A stretch of 64,000 nt of DNA from assembly GCA_025094145.1 (NCBI GenBank), contig JALLLS010000122.1:1-64000 (forward strand), read 5' to 3'. Below are positions 22,164-33,123 of the stretch, piece after piece. The notes under the pieces are model-generated. The model did not search any database. It saw only the letters and a program-made list of their open reading frames with translations, and was not told where the DNA came from. Origin of the DNA: Spinellus fusiger (lineage: Eukaryota > Mucoromycota > Mucoromycetes > Mucorales > Phycomycetaceae). The position numbers and the translations under genes are program-made. Numbering within the stretch: the stretch's first letter is position 1; each line of letters begins with the position of its first letter.

Positions 22164-22608
22164 TTCGAGTATGATCCTACCAAACTGCCAGTTGCTGCTT
22201 ATGGCACAGGAATAAAGGTAAAAGAGACAGCCAAGTTTAAAGGACATCGTGTTGGTTTGACAAGAATTTTATATTGATCATTGAAAAAGAGACAAAAAGA
22301 TGGTGATCTTCTTCTGGTTGATATCGATAAGTTTTGAACATCGAGAGTAAATGTGATTGACTTCTCACCCAATATAAAAAGCTCTTCTAACAGTTACTCT
22401 GTTTTATTTTGTTGTTCTCAAGATCTGCCACATTTATAACACAAATATTCTCATTGAGGTATTAGTGAGTTTCAACAGTATCCACGCTTGCCAAGGTTGT
22501 GGAATGGTTTGTAACAGAGATATGAATGCATCAAAGAATATCTATACAATTGCAGAAGAGTGTTTAAATGGTCGCCACCGACCAGTTCCATTCTGTCGAG
22601 AAGCATAG
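22164..22608 (+). pseudogene. Fanzor (eukaryotic TnpB-like RNA-guided nuclease) C-terminal relic
   Basis: Conceptual translation follows the Fanzor/TnpB C-terminal pattern: FEYDPTKLPVAAYGTG, then KFKGHRVGLTRILY, then LKKRQKDGDLLLVDIDKF followed by TSR, and after a decayed stretch CQGCGMVCNRDMNASKNIY ending GRHRPVPFC before the stop at 22606-22608. In TnpB/Fanzor the CxxCG is half of the zinc ribbon and the Asp of NRDxNAxxN is the third RuvC acidic residue. At least three in-frame stops and a frame change between the blocks show it is dead. The N-terminal domains and the guide-RNA region are not recognisable upstream. Fanzors usually travel inside transposons; the ACACACCAGGAGAT end motif 150 bp downstream may mark the border. 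Confidence 0.72.
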
Positions 22609-24372
22609 ATATTCTTATTTGTATTCATATTATACATCACCATATCGAAAGTGGTTTCCTCCGGGATTCAGATATTTACAGGTAAATCTACATAGTTTCT
22701 ATTTGTTTAAAAACTAACATAAATAAATAATTTATTTTTGCTCCTTTTATATCCTAAAGATCTCCTGGTGTGTATTTAGGCCATATACTTTAAATAAACT
22801 TTATTTCTTTGCTTTCATCTTTGTTATAAGTATGTATCGGTTATTGTACAACTGAAAATAGGCTATTCACTGCCTAAAAATAAAGACATCAACTCTTTTT
22901 CCTTGATAAGAAATACACATACAAATATAAGAAAAAATCTATTTTCATGCAAACTATTAGACACTTTTTTTTAGGTTCATGTGCTAATAATTAAGGTACT
23001 TTCTTAAGTGGAACTATAACTTCTACTTTAAAGTACTGCTGAAATTTTTGATATCTATACAATAGATGGACTCTATTAATTATCCGTAGAGTATTAAAGA
23101 GTTAGTTTTAGCCTATAGGTCAGTGGTAGATTTAGAGTACACAGAGACTATCTCATTCTATGCAGTAGTATGTAGACTTTACCCAAAAAAAGATAGATTG
23201 AATATTTGTCTATCTATTTAAATATTATGACATCTTAAAGAATTATTACAGTGTCAGAGCAGCCCAACCTCCTTATTAAAGTGTAAGCTTTAAGTTTATT
23301 TTGTATTTTTCTTGGAGACATCCGCACTATTATTAACAATAGCTTCTTTGTGTGTTTTTCCGTATAGAATATCATTATTTTAACATTTCATAATGACAAT
23401 ATAAAATAATAGCTCTAGTTTGACATGCCTGGTCTTGGCTGGTCTTGGTTCAAATCTTTTAGACTTCACCTTGTAGATTTCACATACACAATAAAAAGAA
23501 TAGCAGCACAAGTCAAAGGTGAGTAGTACAAAGAAGGTCGGTCTATCAGTCGACCAGCAGTAAAATAGTCCTTTTAGTATTTCTTCTTTTCTTTTCTCGT
23601 ATAACATATTATCTTGGCTGTCATAGTGAAAATTAAACATGTATTCTCTATTCATAAAGTGTTCTATGAATAATTATTTCATATTTGTTCCTTTGCACTT
23701 ATTTATGTTTAGATTACGCATTTATTCCTTTCTTTGTTCACTATGTACTACGTGGAACAAGCCAGGACAGTGATTTTAGACTAGTTTATGCATATCAAAT
23801 GAACCGCATCCAGATAGTCTCGGCTAAAGGTCAGCACTCGCTATCTGTATAAGACGATTGTGACTATAAAGTAGAAAGAACAAAAATAAGATCAGACAAA
23901 TCCAACAAAATAAGAATCAAAATAGAATTGAAAATAAAAATAAAACATAATCAAAAGACATCTCACCTAGGCACATGGATAAAGAAATATATTTTGTCTT
24001 GTCTCTATAAAGAACGACACATGAGAAGCTATTCGTACAACCCACAATTTATGCGAATGTAAATCCAACGGCCAGTGTAAATACTCTCTGTCCATTGGAT
24101 AAAACTCGAATGGTTCTTTATCTAGTCAAATTAGGATCGCAATCAGCCATGGAAATGTCGCCATCGGGTGGCGTCATGGAAACACTGGCAGGTCTATCCT
24201 TCTATGGGCAGCCTGTGTGCATTTCTATCTGTGTGTGTGTGTGTTTACATTTGTTTATTATTATCTATTTATTCTCCTACGCTAAATACACCCAATGACA
24301 GAACGTATCTATCCATTCTCATTTCTAAAAGGTCTTATTCTTTATCTCTTTTCACTAAGACAACTCCAAATT
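22609..24372. other. Intergenic region upstream of the bZIP gene
   Basis: At 22761-22775 lies TCTCCTGGTGTGTA, the terminal motif also seen in repeat X. A 91-codon bottom-strand frame at 23380-23655 has no recognisable motif and is probably chance. Bases 23960-24372 are the likely promoter and 5' leader of the bZIP gene, with a short GT repeat at 24231-24245. Nothing else is recognised. Confidence 0.4.
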
Positions 24373-25404
24373 ATGACACAACTTCCACCTATTTCAATGA
24401 TCAGAACACCTGAACAAGTCCAAGCGCCTTTTATTTCTTCATCCTCAAGTCAAAGAGAAACTGTTTCTCGGACTACTCTTATTCTCCCAAAACCACACTG
24501 TGACTATAGCTACTCTTCTAGTCAAAGAACACCACCACCACCACCAATAACACCACCGACATCCAATCCTTACTCTTCTTTGTCTTACTCACACGCACCC
24601 TCTCATAAAACCCCTTGGATGTCTTGGGAATCCACTCCACTCTCTCACTCTGAACCCACTGACACTTCCCGACACCCTTCAACAGAATCCAGTTCTTCTT
24701 TTGTCTATGGCCACGATAAAAAACACCTCACCTCTTCCGATGATCTATTAGCTGAGAAAAGACGACGAAATGCAGGTGCTTCAGCACGGTTCAGAGACAG
24801 AAGAAAGCAAAGAGAGCGAGAACTTCAGGAAAAATACAATGCACTAGAAATTCATACCAAGGCCCTAGCCAGTGCGTTACAACAGTACCAGCCTGATCAT
24901 GCATTACTAAAGGGCAATCCCTTGCTGTCAGGTAGAGCCACAGTACATCTTTCTCCTCGGTCTATAGAGGCTACACCTGAAAAAGAAGAAGAAAAAGAAC
25001 ATTTTATAACCACAACGACGACGACTACCTCAACTGATTTAACAGATCGTGTGAGTCAGCTGGAGCGGATCATGACACAGTTTCGACAAGACAAGGCAGA
25101 AGATACGTATAAACTGGATGAACTGGAGAAAGAAGTAAGTGTTGCCTGAGAATAGAAAGAGGTACATCGAGGAATTGGTCCAAGGGTACTTACTTCTAGT
25201 GAATAGAATACCTATCTTCGGTCATTATTAGTGCCTGTTCGATCAAGGCCTTATACTACAGCCCATACAACTGTTTCCGATGGCATTGCACCTCCTCATT
25301 CTGTCTTTTCCCATTTACCACCTACAGATCATACAAGAGATGTACTCAAAGAATATACTAACAAGCGTATTTATCATTCACCCACTTCAGAAAATGAAGT
25401 ATAA
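24373..25404 (+). CDS. bZIP transcription factor
   Basis: Two exons, 24373-25134 and 25207-25404, joined in phase 0 (donor GTAAGT, acceptor GAATAG), giving 319 residues. Splicing joins LEKE to NTYLRSLLVPVRSR, a typical end of a bZIP zipper, which supports the intron. Residues 1-125 are Ser/Thr/Pro-rich. The basic region starts at about 127: EKRRRNAGASARFRDRRKQR, with the N-x-x-x-A-R-F-R core of the fungal Cys3/Met4/Zip1-like group. Unusually, the first heptads (LQEKYNALEIHTKAL) are followed by about 60 residues of Pro/Glu/Thr-rich linker before the coiled coil VSQLERIMTQF...YKLDELEKENTYL. A nuclear DNA-binding regulator; the target pathway (sulphur or stress response?) cannot be told. The start is the first ATG that excludes a hydrophobic upstream extension (24295). 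Confidence 0.85.
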
Positions 25405-25989
25405 AACGAAGCATAGTTGTATTGTTTTTTCTCTTCTTTTTCCCTTTTTCCTTTTCCCTGTGTATATTTCCAAACAAAAAATAGTTTATTTATCTTTTTA
25501 TTCTTGTTCCTGTTCTATTCATTCTTTCGTTCTCTTTATATACTGGTCCAATAAACCACACCTCATTCTTACTCCACGCTTTATATACAGGCTCATGAAA
25601 GAACTCGACGACTGGATTTTATACGACAAAAAAAACAATACAAATGATGCAAAGTGAAAGTTATAGGAGTGACTTTTGTACTACACACCAGGAGATTTAT
25701 TGGATATAAAAGTAGACATACAAACAATAAGATAGCACTCTTTTTATAATTGGCTGATGTGTTTCTTTTTTATTATTTATTATTTTAAAAAAAGGTATTG
25801 TCATAAAGTATTGGTGCATTTTTGAGGGATAAAATAGAGTGTAGAAATGTAGTATAATTTATAAAAATAAAATATAAAAAAGACTTATGTGTATCTTAGT
25901 TTAGTGCAGCGATAACTACACCGGATTCTTCTTTTTGATGTCTTGGTGGATTGGCTACTACTAGCTAGCTGTTTGTCTGGTTGTTGTTG
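25405..25989. other. 3' flank of bZIP gene with isolated transposon-end motif
   Basis: AT-rich 3' region. At 25681-25712 CTACACACCAGGAGATTTAT then GGATATAAAAG matches the reverse complement of 22745-22776, an isolated end of the same repeat family. No gene seen. Confidence 0.5.
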
Positions 25990-26952
25990 ATTTATAAAGA
26001 TCAAAGGCTTCATTCTAAGAAATAGGATTAAGCTATTGGTATTTCGGTTTTCCACAGCAGGAGTATCTTCATTTGAATAATTAGTTATACAACACTGGGG
26101 TAACTATGGCTTTCTTCTCAAGGTCCTCTTGTGATTTCTAGAACAAGGGAGGGAGGGTGTTTGGCAAGTACATTGACATACTTGTCTTGTTTTACTGATC
26201 CCTCCAAGAATACAAGAGGTCCTACACCCTTACCATACATGTATGTTTGTTGTGTATAATGTTCCTCATACCTTTCACCTTTCTTCCTGATCGCTCTAGT
26301 CCCTTTATCATTGCCCACAACTATAGAACAAGATTCTTCAGACCAAATGACGTTGCTCCACTTCTCTACTCGTCAACATGCCTTGTTTTTACACAATTCC
26401 AATCGCCTTTGCTTGTGAGTAAGTGTCATACCAGGTTTTCTTGATGGTGAGCATAAAAGCCCCCCCGAGTTCATTCATATAATTTAGAAATGTGCTATGG
26501 CGAATATCCACGCCTGCATCATTCATATTTTTCAAATGATATGCAATTGTTTGCATAGGGTTTCTTCAAATAGACAGAATGATAGCCAGTTTTGAAGTAG
26601 ATGACACTTTTTCAGGTCTTACTGTACACATTTTGGGTCGATTTATGCCTTTGTTTTTGTACAATAGGACAATCTTGTCCACTGTGCTCTTTGGGATGTC
26701 GATATCGTCAACAATCGCTTGATAAGTAGCACATCTTTTTCATTGTCCTATCATTCGGCATCTAATAAAGATATAATGCTCTCTTCTTTTGGTGAGACTA
26801 TCTTGATGTTCTTGGATAAGAGTTGACTAATTTCCATTGCTTAAAGTCATCTTTTGAATAAGTTATAAAAGAAAGAAAGAAAGACCATTTTATTTTTTTA
26901 TTCTTCAAAAATAAATATCGGTTTACTGTCTACTCATTTATTACACGGGACT
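25990..26952 (-). mobile_element. Tc1/mariner element, family B, decayed copy
   Basis: Reverse complement of 12944 to about 13920. The right terminus TTATTACACGGGACT corresponds to the left end of the intact family member. 26150-26952 is closely similar; below 26150 similarity becomes patchy and the C-terminal part is lost. Transposase coding (26318-26118, KGTRAIRKKGERYEE) is truncated. Directly abuts the family C remnant at 26953. Confidence 0.78.
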
Positions 26953-27640
26953 ATATATTATCTTAATAGTGTTATCACTTTATGAATTCATTAGATATAG
27001 ATATGAAACTATTAACACATAAAGATAGTAGTGTTGATAATACATAACCGCGGTTTTATTGCAATGCTAATTAATAACTACTATAAGTTATTAGCATCAA
27101 TGGCTGATTTATATATCTTTCATATACTGGCAATGAGGATGTCTGTCATTTCTTAAGATATTTTACCTCATTCCATCATTGGAGTGGTCTCTAACCTTTG
27201 TTTGATGAAATACACCCTTCTGTCCCTCCTAATGACTTTGTTGAGATGGGCCCACAGATGCTCAGTTGTATTGAGATCGAGACTATATAATGGTCATTAA
27301 AGAGTCATTGTTATACCCTTTTGCTACTCTCTAGTTGAGTTGCTTTACTCATATGGGATCTAGCATTGTTCTCCTATAGGTGGTAACTGACTCCAGAGTC
27401 AAGGACAGAGAATTAATTGAGTTTATGGCAGTAAACATCTCTCAAGGCATCAATGTAGTTGTAGGAGTTTATCTTATTCCACTACAATCCATCTCCCAAC
27501 ACTCTTCCCCACTAAAACAATGCCATACCATCACTCCACAACCTTCAAACTTCTTCTCCAAGACATTCTTTGGATGGTGCAGACATTATAAGAAAAGAAG
27601 TGTTATGAAAAAAAAATCTATTACTTTTGTCGGGTCACTT
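26953..27640 (-). mobile_element. Tc1/mariner element, family C, truncated
   Basis: Collinear with 58606-59866 (shared TCTTAATAGTGT, TTTTACCTCATTCCA, CTCCCAACACTC). The right terminus GGGTCACTT is next to TA at 27641-27642. The left terminus is missing at the junction with the family B copy, consistent with one element having inserted into, and then lost part of, the other. No usable reading frame. Confidence 0.72.
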
Positions 27641-27771
27641 TATTAAAAAGAAAGAAAGAAAGAAGATGTATTATGTACTCTTGATATGCTGATGCAAAAA
27701 TACACTAATGTCAATAACAAAATATAAAATAAAACAAAAAGAGGAGGAATATCTTAATGAAGCAAAAATAT

Positions 27772-27843
27772 GAAAACAAGCAAACAAAGCAAACAAAGCA
27801 AACAAAGCAAACAAAGCAAACAAAGCAAACAAAGCAAACAAAA
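27772..27843. repeat. 9-bp tandem repeat (AAAGCAAAC)
   Basis: About seven direct copies of AAAGCAAAC about 30 bp downstream of the stop codon of the RRM-PUF gene, therefore inside its likely 3' UTR. Confidence 0.9.
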
Positions 27844-27873
27844 AGGACAAACAAAAAGGGCAGAATAAAAACA

Positions 27874-30800
27874 TCAGGACTTTTGCAGCAATACAGCCTC
27901 ATCAGCAGCAAAATCATTGGGTAAAAAGGCAGGATCTATAGAATGACTAAATTGATCAATAGAGTTGGGCTGGAGTATGCCTAATAAATCAGATGCTTGA
28001 CTATGGGAGGAGGGAGGAGAGGAGGAGGAGGAAAAGGAAGCATTGACAGCTGCATACAAATTGGCCATCATAGCTGCTGCTAATGCTTGAGATGAAACTA
28101 CAGGAGAAGGATGAACGAGTGGAGTATCTGCTAATGATGCGGGCTCTTCTCTTTGTTCTCTCTCTGCTGCTGCTGCCAAGGAGGATGCGTCACTTGGAGG
28201 AGAATAATGCGGTGTCGCCATAAGAGCATGAGGAAGGGGAGGGTGATGGGCTTGGTGTGAAGTAGCGACGGCTGCCATGTATTTTGCATGCAACACAGCA
28301 GTAAGCTCTGGACTCAGTGTGAATGGAGAGTGCACTAGTCCTGGAACAGTCCCCAAACTAGCACCTGGATTAGAATCCCTCATCACCATATTGATCTCTT
28401 CCACCAGTCGTTTATAGCCTTGAACATGGTGCAGCTTCAGTTTACTAAGAAGACGCTTTACTCGTTCTGCAATATGCTGTCTTTCCTGTAGCTCAACATA
28501 GGAACTCGAAAGAATCTTCTGAACAAGACTCACACCATGGACCTGGTCCTGTAGTACTTCATCAATCAGAGCATCACTTGAGGAAAAGAACAAAGTATTC
28601 AGGAGAATAGTACGGGCCTCAGGTTCTTTTCTTTGGTTGATGAGCTTGAGAACAGTAAGAGAAGCGAGTTTGTGGGTGCAGAGACAAGCCATATGAGGTG
28701 CCATACGTGGTGCTAAGGCAGAGTATCGACCAGGAATACCAGATGTATCCAGAAGCCAGATCAGCAACAACGCACCATTGGGGTTGGTAGAGAGCAACAA
28801 TGCATTCTGTATCAAGGCTGCTGCTACGTATTTCTAATAGAAGAGATAAGAGCCTATTGTATACATGCCATCTTTTATTCTTTCTTTCTTTCTTTTTCTT
28901 ACCTGCTGTCGTTTAGTGACATGAGGGCTTTCCAGTGTGGCTCTTACAGCACGAGAACCAAAGCGTCCTTGAGCAATCTCCCAACAGTTATCGACAATGG
29001 CATCAAATATAAACTGATTTTTATCAGGTCCTAACCCTAGACAGCACTGAACGACATAGTTTCCAAACTGATCCAGTAAAAGAGCAGGTACATAGGGCAT
29101 AAGATGGACACAGACAGTATTGATCTGAGAAGACAGTCGAGAAGCATCAATGATCTTTTGTGCTGCCCATGTTCCGTTCTTATGAACACCCACAGAAGCA
29201 AGGTAAGGGGCAACAATTTCAATGAGATGGGATTTGGTGGCTTCTGAACATCGCTCAAATAGACGCTGGACAATAGTATTGCCAATGTAATCTGATGGGA
29301 TGAATTCTCTCTCTTTTGGCACAGAACACACTTACCACTGCACAGTTCGACCATCTCTTCAGCACACTCCATAGCAATGGCTTCCAATTCATTTTGTGAA
29401 GTATAAGAAGACTCCAGTTTCTTTCTAAAATCTCGCAGTCGAGCAATGTCTATTTTGCGTGAATGCCCAAGCTCTGGTGCAGCTGCAATACTAGCATAAT
29501 AGGCAATGGGCATATGAAGTTCTAGAGACAAACCAAGAGAATGATTAACTATCTACCCACCCATGTATCGTATCCCCACTTCTTCGTCTTATTATTATTA
29601 TTGAACTCACCATCCAACATGGGTCCCTCTCTTTCACTGTCTCCAAATTCCCTCATAATCATCTGTCGTTCTGCTACTACAGCTGCATATATTGTAGAAG
29701 AATGTCCACCCACCATCTCTGCCATCATGTACATCATCATCTGGGCCTGGTATTCCTCCATACTGACATTAGAAGACACACCTGGCCATACTGCATACTT
29801 TTCCATCTCATCTGCCTCTGTCGCTATTATCTCTGAAGCACCCACTGCAGGCGGTAACTTGGCAGGCTCCTTGGCAAATCCAATACGAACAGCTCCTGTT
29901 CCAGGCCCCATCATCTCTTTTCCTGACAATGCCTTTTTGGCACGTACAGCTTCTTCTTGTTGGCTGAAATTGACAAACCCACAGTTCTTATGAGTTAATA
30001 CACGTGCAGACTCAATGACGCCAAAAGGTGAGAAGATAGCAAGGAGAGAAGCAGATGTAGTGGAGACTGGAATATTGCCAATCCCTGAAATGAAACATAG
30101 GTTAAGAGGTATACAACCTTTTTTCTCTTCTTTCTCTTTTTTTTCTTTTTCTCTTTTTGCTCTGCTACCTACATAATGCTCGTGTAGGCCCTTGTGAAGA
30201 CCCATTCATCTCTCCTCCGCTACTCCCACACACCGCTGCTTGTGGGACAGCCTCAGGCCGTCCAAACCCAACCTTGACTTGCTGCTGGCCAATACGGCAG
30301 CTCATTTGATGAACAACATTTGCCTTGGCCTTGATCGCCCCGTCTATGGTGACAAAATTCACAAACGCACATTCTCGGTCAGGAATCAGGCGTACATTAT
30401 CAATGGCACCACACCCTTCCAACATCAGAGTGAGGTCGGCAGCAGTGATAGCAGGATCCATGTTGCCCAGCCATAAGGAGCGTGTGGGTGTCTGGGCGGA
30501 GTGGAGGAGGGCAAGCGAGGATTTTTCTGACGGACTCTCGATCTCCTTTTCCAAGGGCATGGGTGGACCGTACACTCCAGAAGAAGAATGACTGGTGAGG
30601 AACAGAGTCTATTGCATAGAAGAAGAAGAGAAGAAGAAATAAGAAGAAGAAATAAGAATTCATAGAGATGGGATAATTCAATAACTCGTCTATGGAATTG
30701 CTATTGTTGCTAGGCAATACATGGTAGAATACAAAAGATAGAAATTGGAAGATAGAAATTGGAATTACCCCTGAAACATCGTCCATGGCCTGGGTTTCCA

Positions 30801-32001
30801 TGGTGAGAGTAGCTGTCTGAGAGGTGTTCATAGTACTGGTGGTGTTATTGGTGCTATTGGTGCTATTGGTGCTATTGGTGCTATTGGTGCTATTGGTGTT
30901 ATTGGTGTTATTGGTGTTATTGGTGATAGTGGAAATAGCATTTTGTTGTGTGGGGACTCTAATACCATTGCTGTTGGTGCAAGCACTACTATGACTATTG
31001 CCGTTGCTATGGCTGCTGTTATGACTGGAATTACTGGAGGGAGAGGTTGTTGATTTGCGTTGACGAGCCATCAACTCAAGCAAGTCCGCACTACTATTGG
31101 AGCTCCGTAAGTAGGGGCGTGGTTTACGCAGCGAGGGTCCTAGTCCGTCCGCGTGCCAAATCGACCGTTGTGGTGTCAAATGGTTCAGAGACGGCTGACG
31201 GCCATTCTGAAGGAAAGAGGCGTAGTGTTCATCAGCTACACTCATACTGATGGCGCGTGGTCTCCCTGTCTGAGATTGAAGATGGACACTGGTCACAGAA
31301 GGTAAGCGCAAGTCTTTACCCCTGAGTGTCTCTTTTTTGTGCTGTTCTGGTGTCCTGTCAGTCGTCTCTTTGGGGCTTGGCCATTGTCTCGAAGGGGGAG
31401 ATGTGTCCTTGGGAGTGTCCTTGGGAGTGTCCTTGGGAGTGTCCTGAGAAGTGTCCTGAGGAGTGTCCTGAGAAGTGTTTTCTTGGCTCTTCTGGGGCTG
31501 CTGGTAATAGCTAGCCACACTGTCCAAGGATCGAAATGTAAAGGGTCGAGACAAGAATCGAGAATCCCGGTCATCCTCCAATCCGAGAGAGACCAATGTA
31601 CTGGTAATGGTGTTGCTGTCGTCGCCCTTCATAAGTTGGTCGGTTGTGGGGGTTGTAGGACTTAATTGAGAGGACTCTCCTAGCCATGTATTGAAGATGC
31701 CACTGCCAAATGGGTTGGTGAGGGTGGGGAGGGTGACTGTACCGGATCGGTTGCGTAGAGAGGCAGGTGGGACAGATAGTTCTGCAGGAGAGGCTGTGCT
31801 GTCGAATCGCTCAGTTGAAGTGTACGGAAAGGCAGTTGATTGGGACGGCATTGTATCAGCACGAGGTCTGCGCATGAAAGAAGCAGAGTTTTCATAGTCC
31901 ATGTGAATGAGCTGTATCTTTCTATCTTGGCTGACAGGTGAGTGTCGTGTTATATTGGGTGTTATACAATCCGACGTAGGGAAGGTGTGGGTGGACTGCA
32001 T
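27874..32001 (-). CDS. RRM-Pumilio RNA-binding protein (Jsn1/Puf2 type)
   Basis: Bottom-strand gene. Firm exons: 30591-30173, 30084-29611, 29521-29336, 29291-28903 and 28833-27874, all in phase (for example TRAL joined to WIGNIP). The first exon runs from the ATG at 32001 to about 30769, but its GTAATT donor does not match the phase of the acceptor at 30592, so this one junction is unresolved. Order: a long Ser/Thr/Asn-rich N-terminus, RRM 1 (RSLWLGNMDPAITAADL, then ECAFVNF), RRM 2 (ALWIGNIPVSTTSASLL, then NCGFVNF), then Pumilio repeats (GNTIVQRLF, NGTWAAQKI, FGNYVVQCC, FGSRAVRA, NGALLLIWL, HGVSLVQKI). This RRM-plus-PUF layout is that of yeast Jsn1/Puf1 and Puf2, which bind 3' UTRs of mRNAs for membrane and mitochondrial proteins and control their stability or localisation. 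The C-terminus is Ser/Ala-rich. Confidence 0.88.
30838..30935. repeat. 9-bp coding repeat (Asn-Thr-Asn/Ser tract)
   Basis: Tandem GGTGCTATT/GGTGTTATT units on the top strand encode about ten TNS or TNN triplets in exon 1 of the RRM-PUF protein. Unit length is a multiple of three, so length changes keep the frame. Low-complexity Asn-rich tracts are common in PUF proteins that enter granules. Confidence 0.9.
31403..31478. repeat. 12-bp coding repeat (QDTP/KDTP tract)
   Basis: Six or so copies of a 12-bp unit (top strand GTCCTTGGGAGT, then GTCCTGAGAAGT) encode alternating QDTP/QDTS/KDTP in the disordered N-terminus of the RRM-PUF protein. Confidence 0.88.
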
Positions 32002-33123
32002 GATTTTGGCACTGTCGCTGCTGTCTAGAGTGCTATTGAATGAAGATGAGTAAGTAAAGAAACGATAGATTCTCTTATTGACTCTGCTATTGACTCTGCC
32101 ATTGATTCAATTATGTATCAAGTGTCTAATTGTATAGACAGTGTGTGCATAAAACAGGTCCATCTTAAGGCATAGAGATACATAGAGATGGAGATGGTGC
32201 ACTGCTGTCTAATAGGGTGTAGACAAGAGAGCAATAAAAGATGTGCCTTTTTTCTTTTTTCTTGGTCAAGACATATCTCAATGCCATTGAATACCAACCC
32301 ACAGAGGATAGATAGATAGATATAATATATAATATAATATAATAAAAATAAAACGCGCATGCTTACCATTTCGGGAGAGAGTGAAGAAAGGCAGTACTCT
32401 CTGGAGTATCAGACAATGGACTCTTCTCTGGACAGTCCATGGCAAAAAGAAGATGAAAAAATAATAGAAAGAATGAGTTTACTAGAGAAAAAAGAAAGAA
32501 AAAAAGAAAAGAAAAAAGGGTTTGGTATGTGTGTATTCAATTGCACTGGATGAATAAAGAAGCAATTCAGTTAGTGGACAAGAGAATGAAGGTGGAGTTC
32601 TGTCTGGGCATAGAGACAGGGATGAATAGCAGAACACGACAGATGGGTTGAGCAAAGGGAAAAGAGAAAAGAGAAAGAAATGCCTTTAAATAGATAGAAA
32701 TTACTTATGTTTTATAGGTAGACAAGCCCAGGGGCTGGTGGGAGGTGGGAGGGAGCGGGGGATACAGCCAACATGTCAATACTGGAGAAGGGCAAGATGG
32801 ATAAAGATGAGCCTAAAATACGACAGGTGGGGGCTGCTCGTTCGGTGATGATCCCGAGAGTGTGCTACAGCCAAAGAAAGAGCTGTCAGAGTACAAACAT
32901 GAGATGAATAGTAACAAAAACAAAAAAGGGCCATGGAATGCATTCAATGGCACTGGGAACCAACATGGGCCTGAATTTATATCCCATTCTCTGTTTTTTG
33001 CCAAGGTGCTCTTTATTATTATTATTATTATCGAAGAATAGCAGAAAAAGAAAAAGAAAAAGAAAAAAAGCAGTATTAGAAAGGGAGAAATAATAAACAA
33101 AGAGGAGTGAAAAGGAAGGATGT
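32002..33123. other. Intergenic region between the RRM-PUF and RNF5-like genes
   Basis: Contains the presumed promoter of the RRM-PUF gene (upstream is to the right). It holds a TAATATAATATAA repeat at 32320-32345, purine-rich AAAGAAAG tracts (32480-32520, 32655-32685) and a TTA/AGAAAA stretch at 33010-33070. The two genes are in the same orientation. No further gene is visible. Confidence 0.5.

Noticed and set aside
23380..23655. 91-codon bottom-strand open frame upstream of the bZIP gene
   Set aside because: Aromatic and Cys-rich but no recognisable motif, no repeat relationship and no flanking splice signals that extend it.
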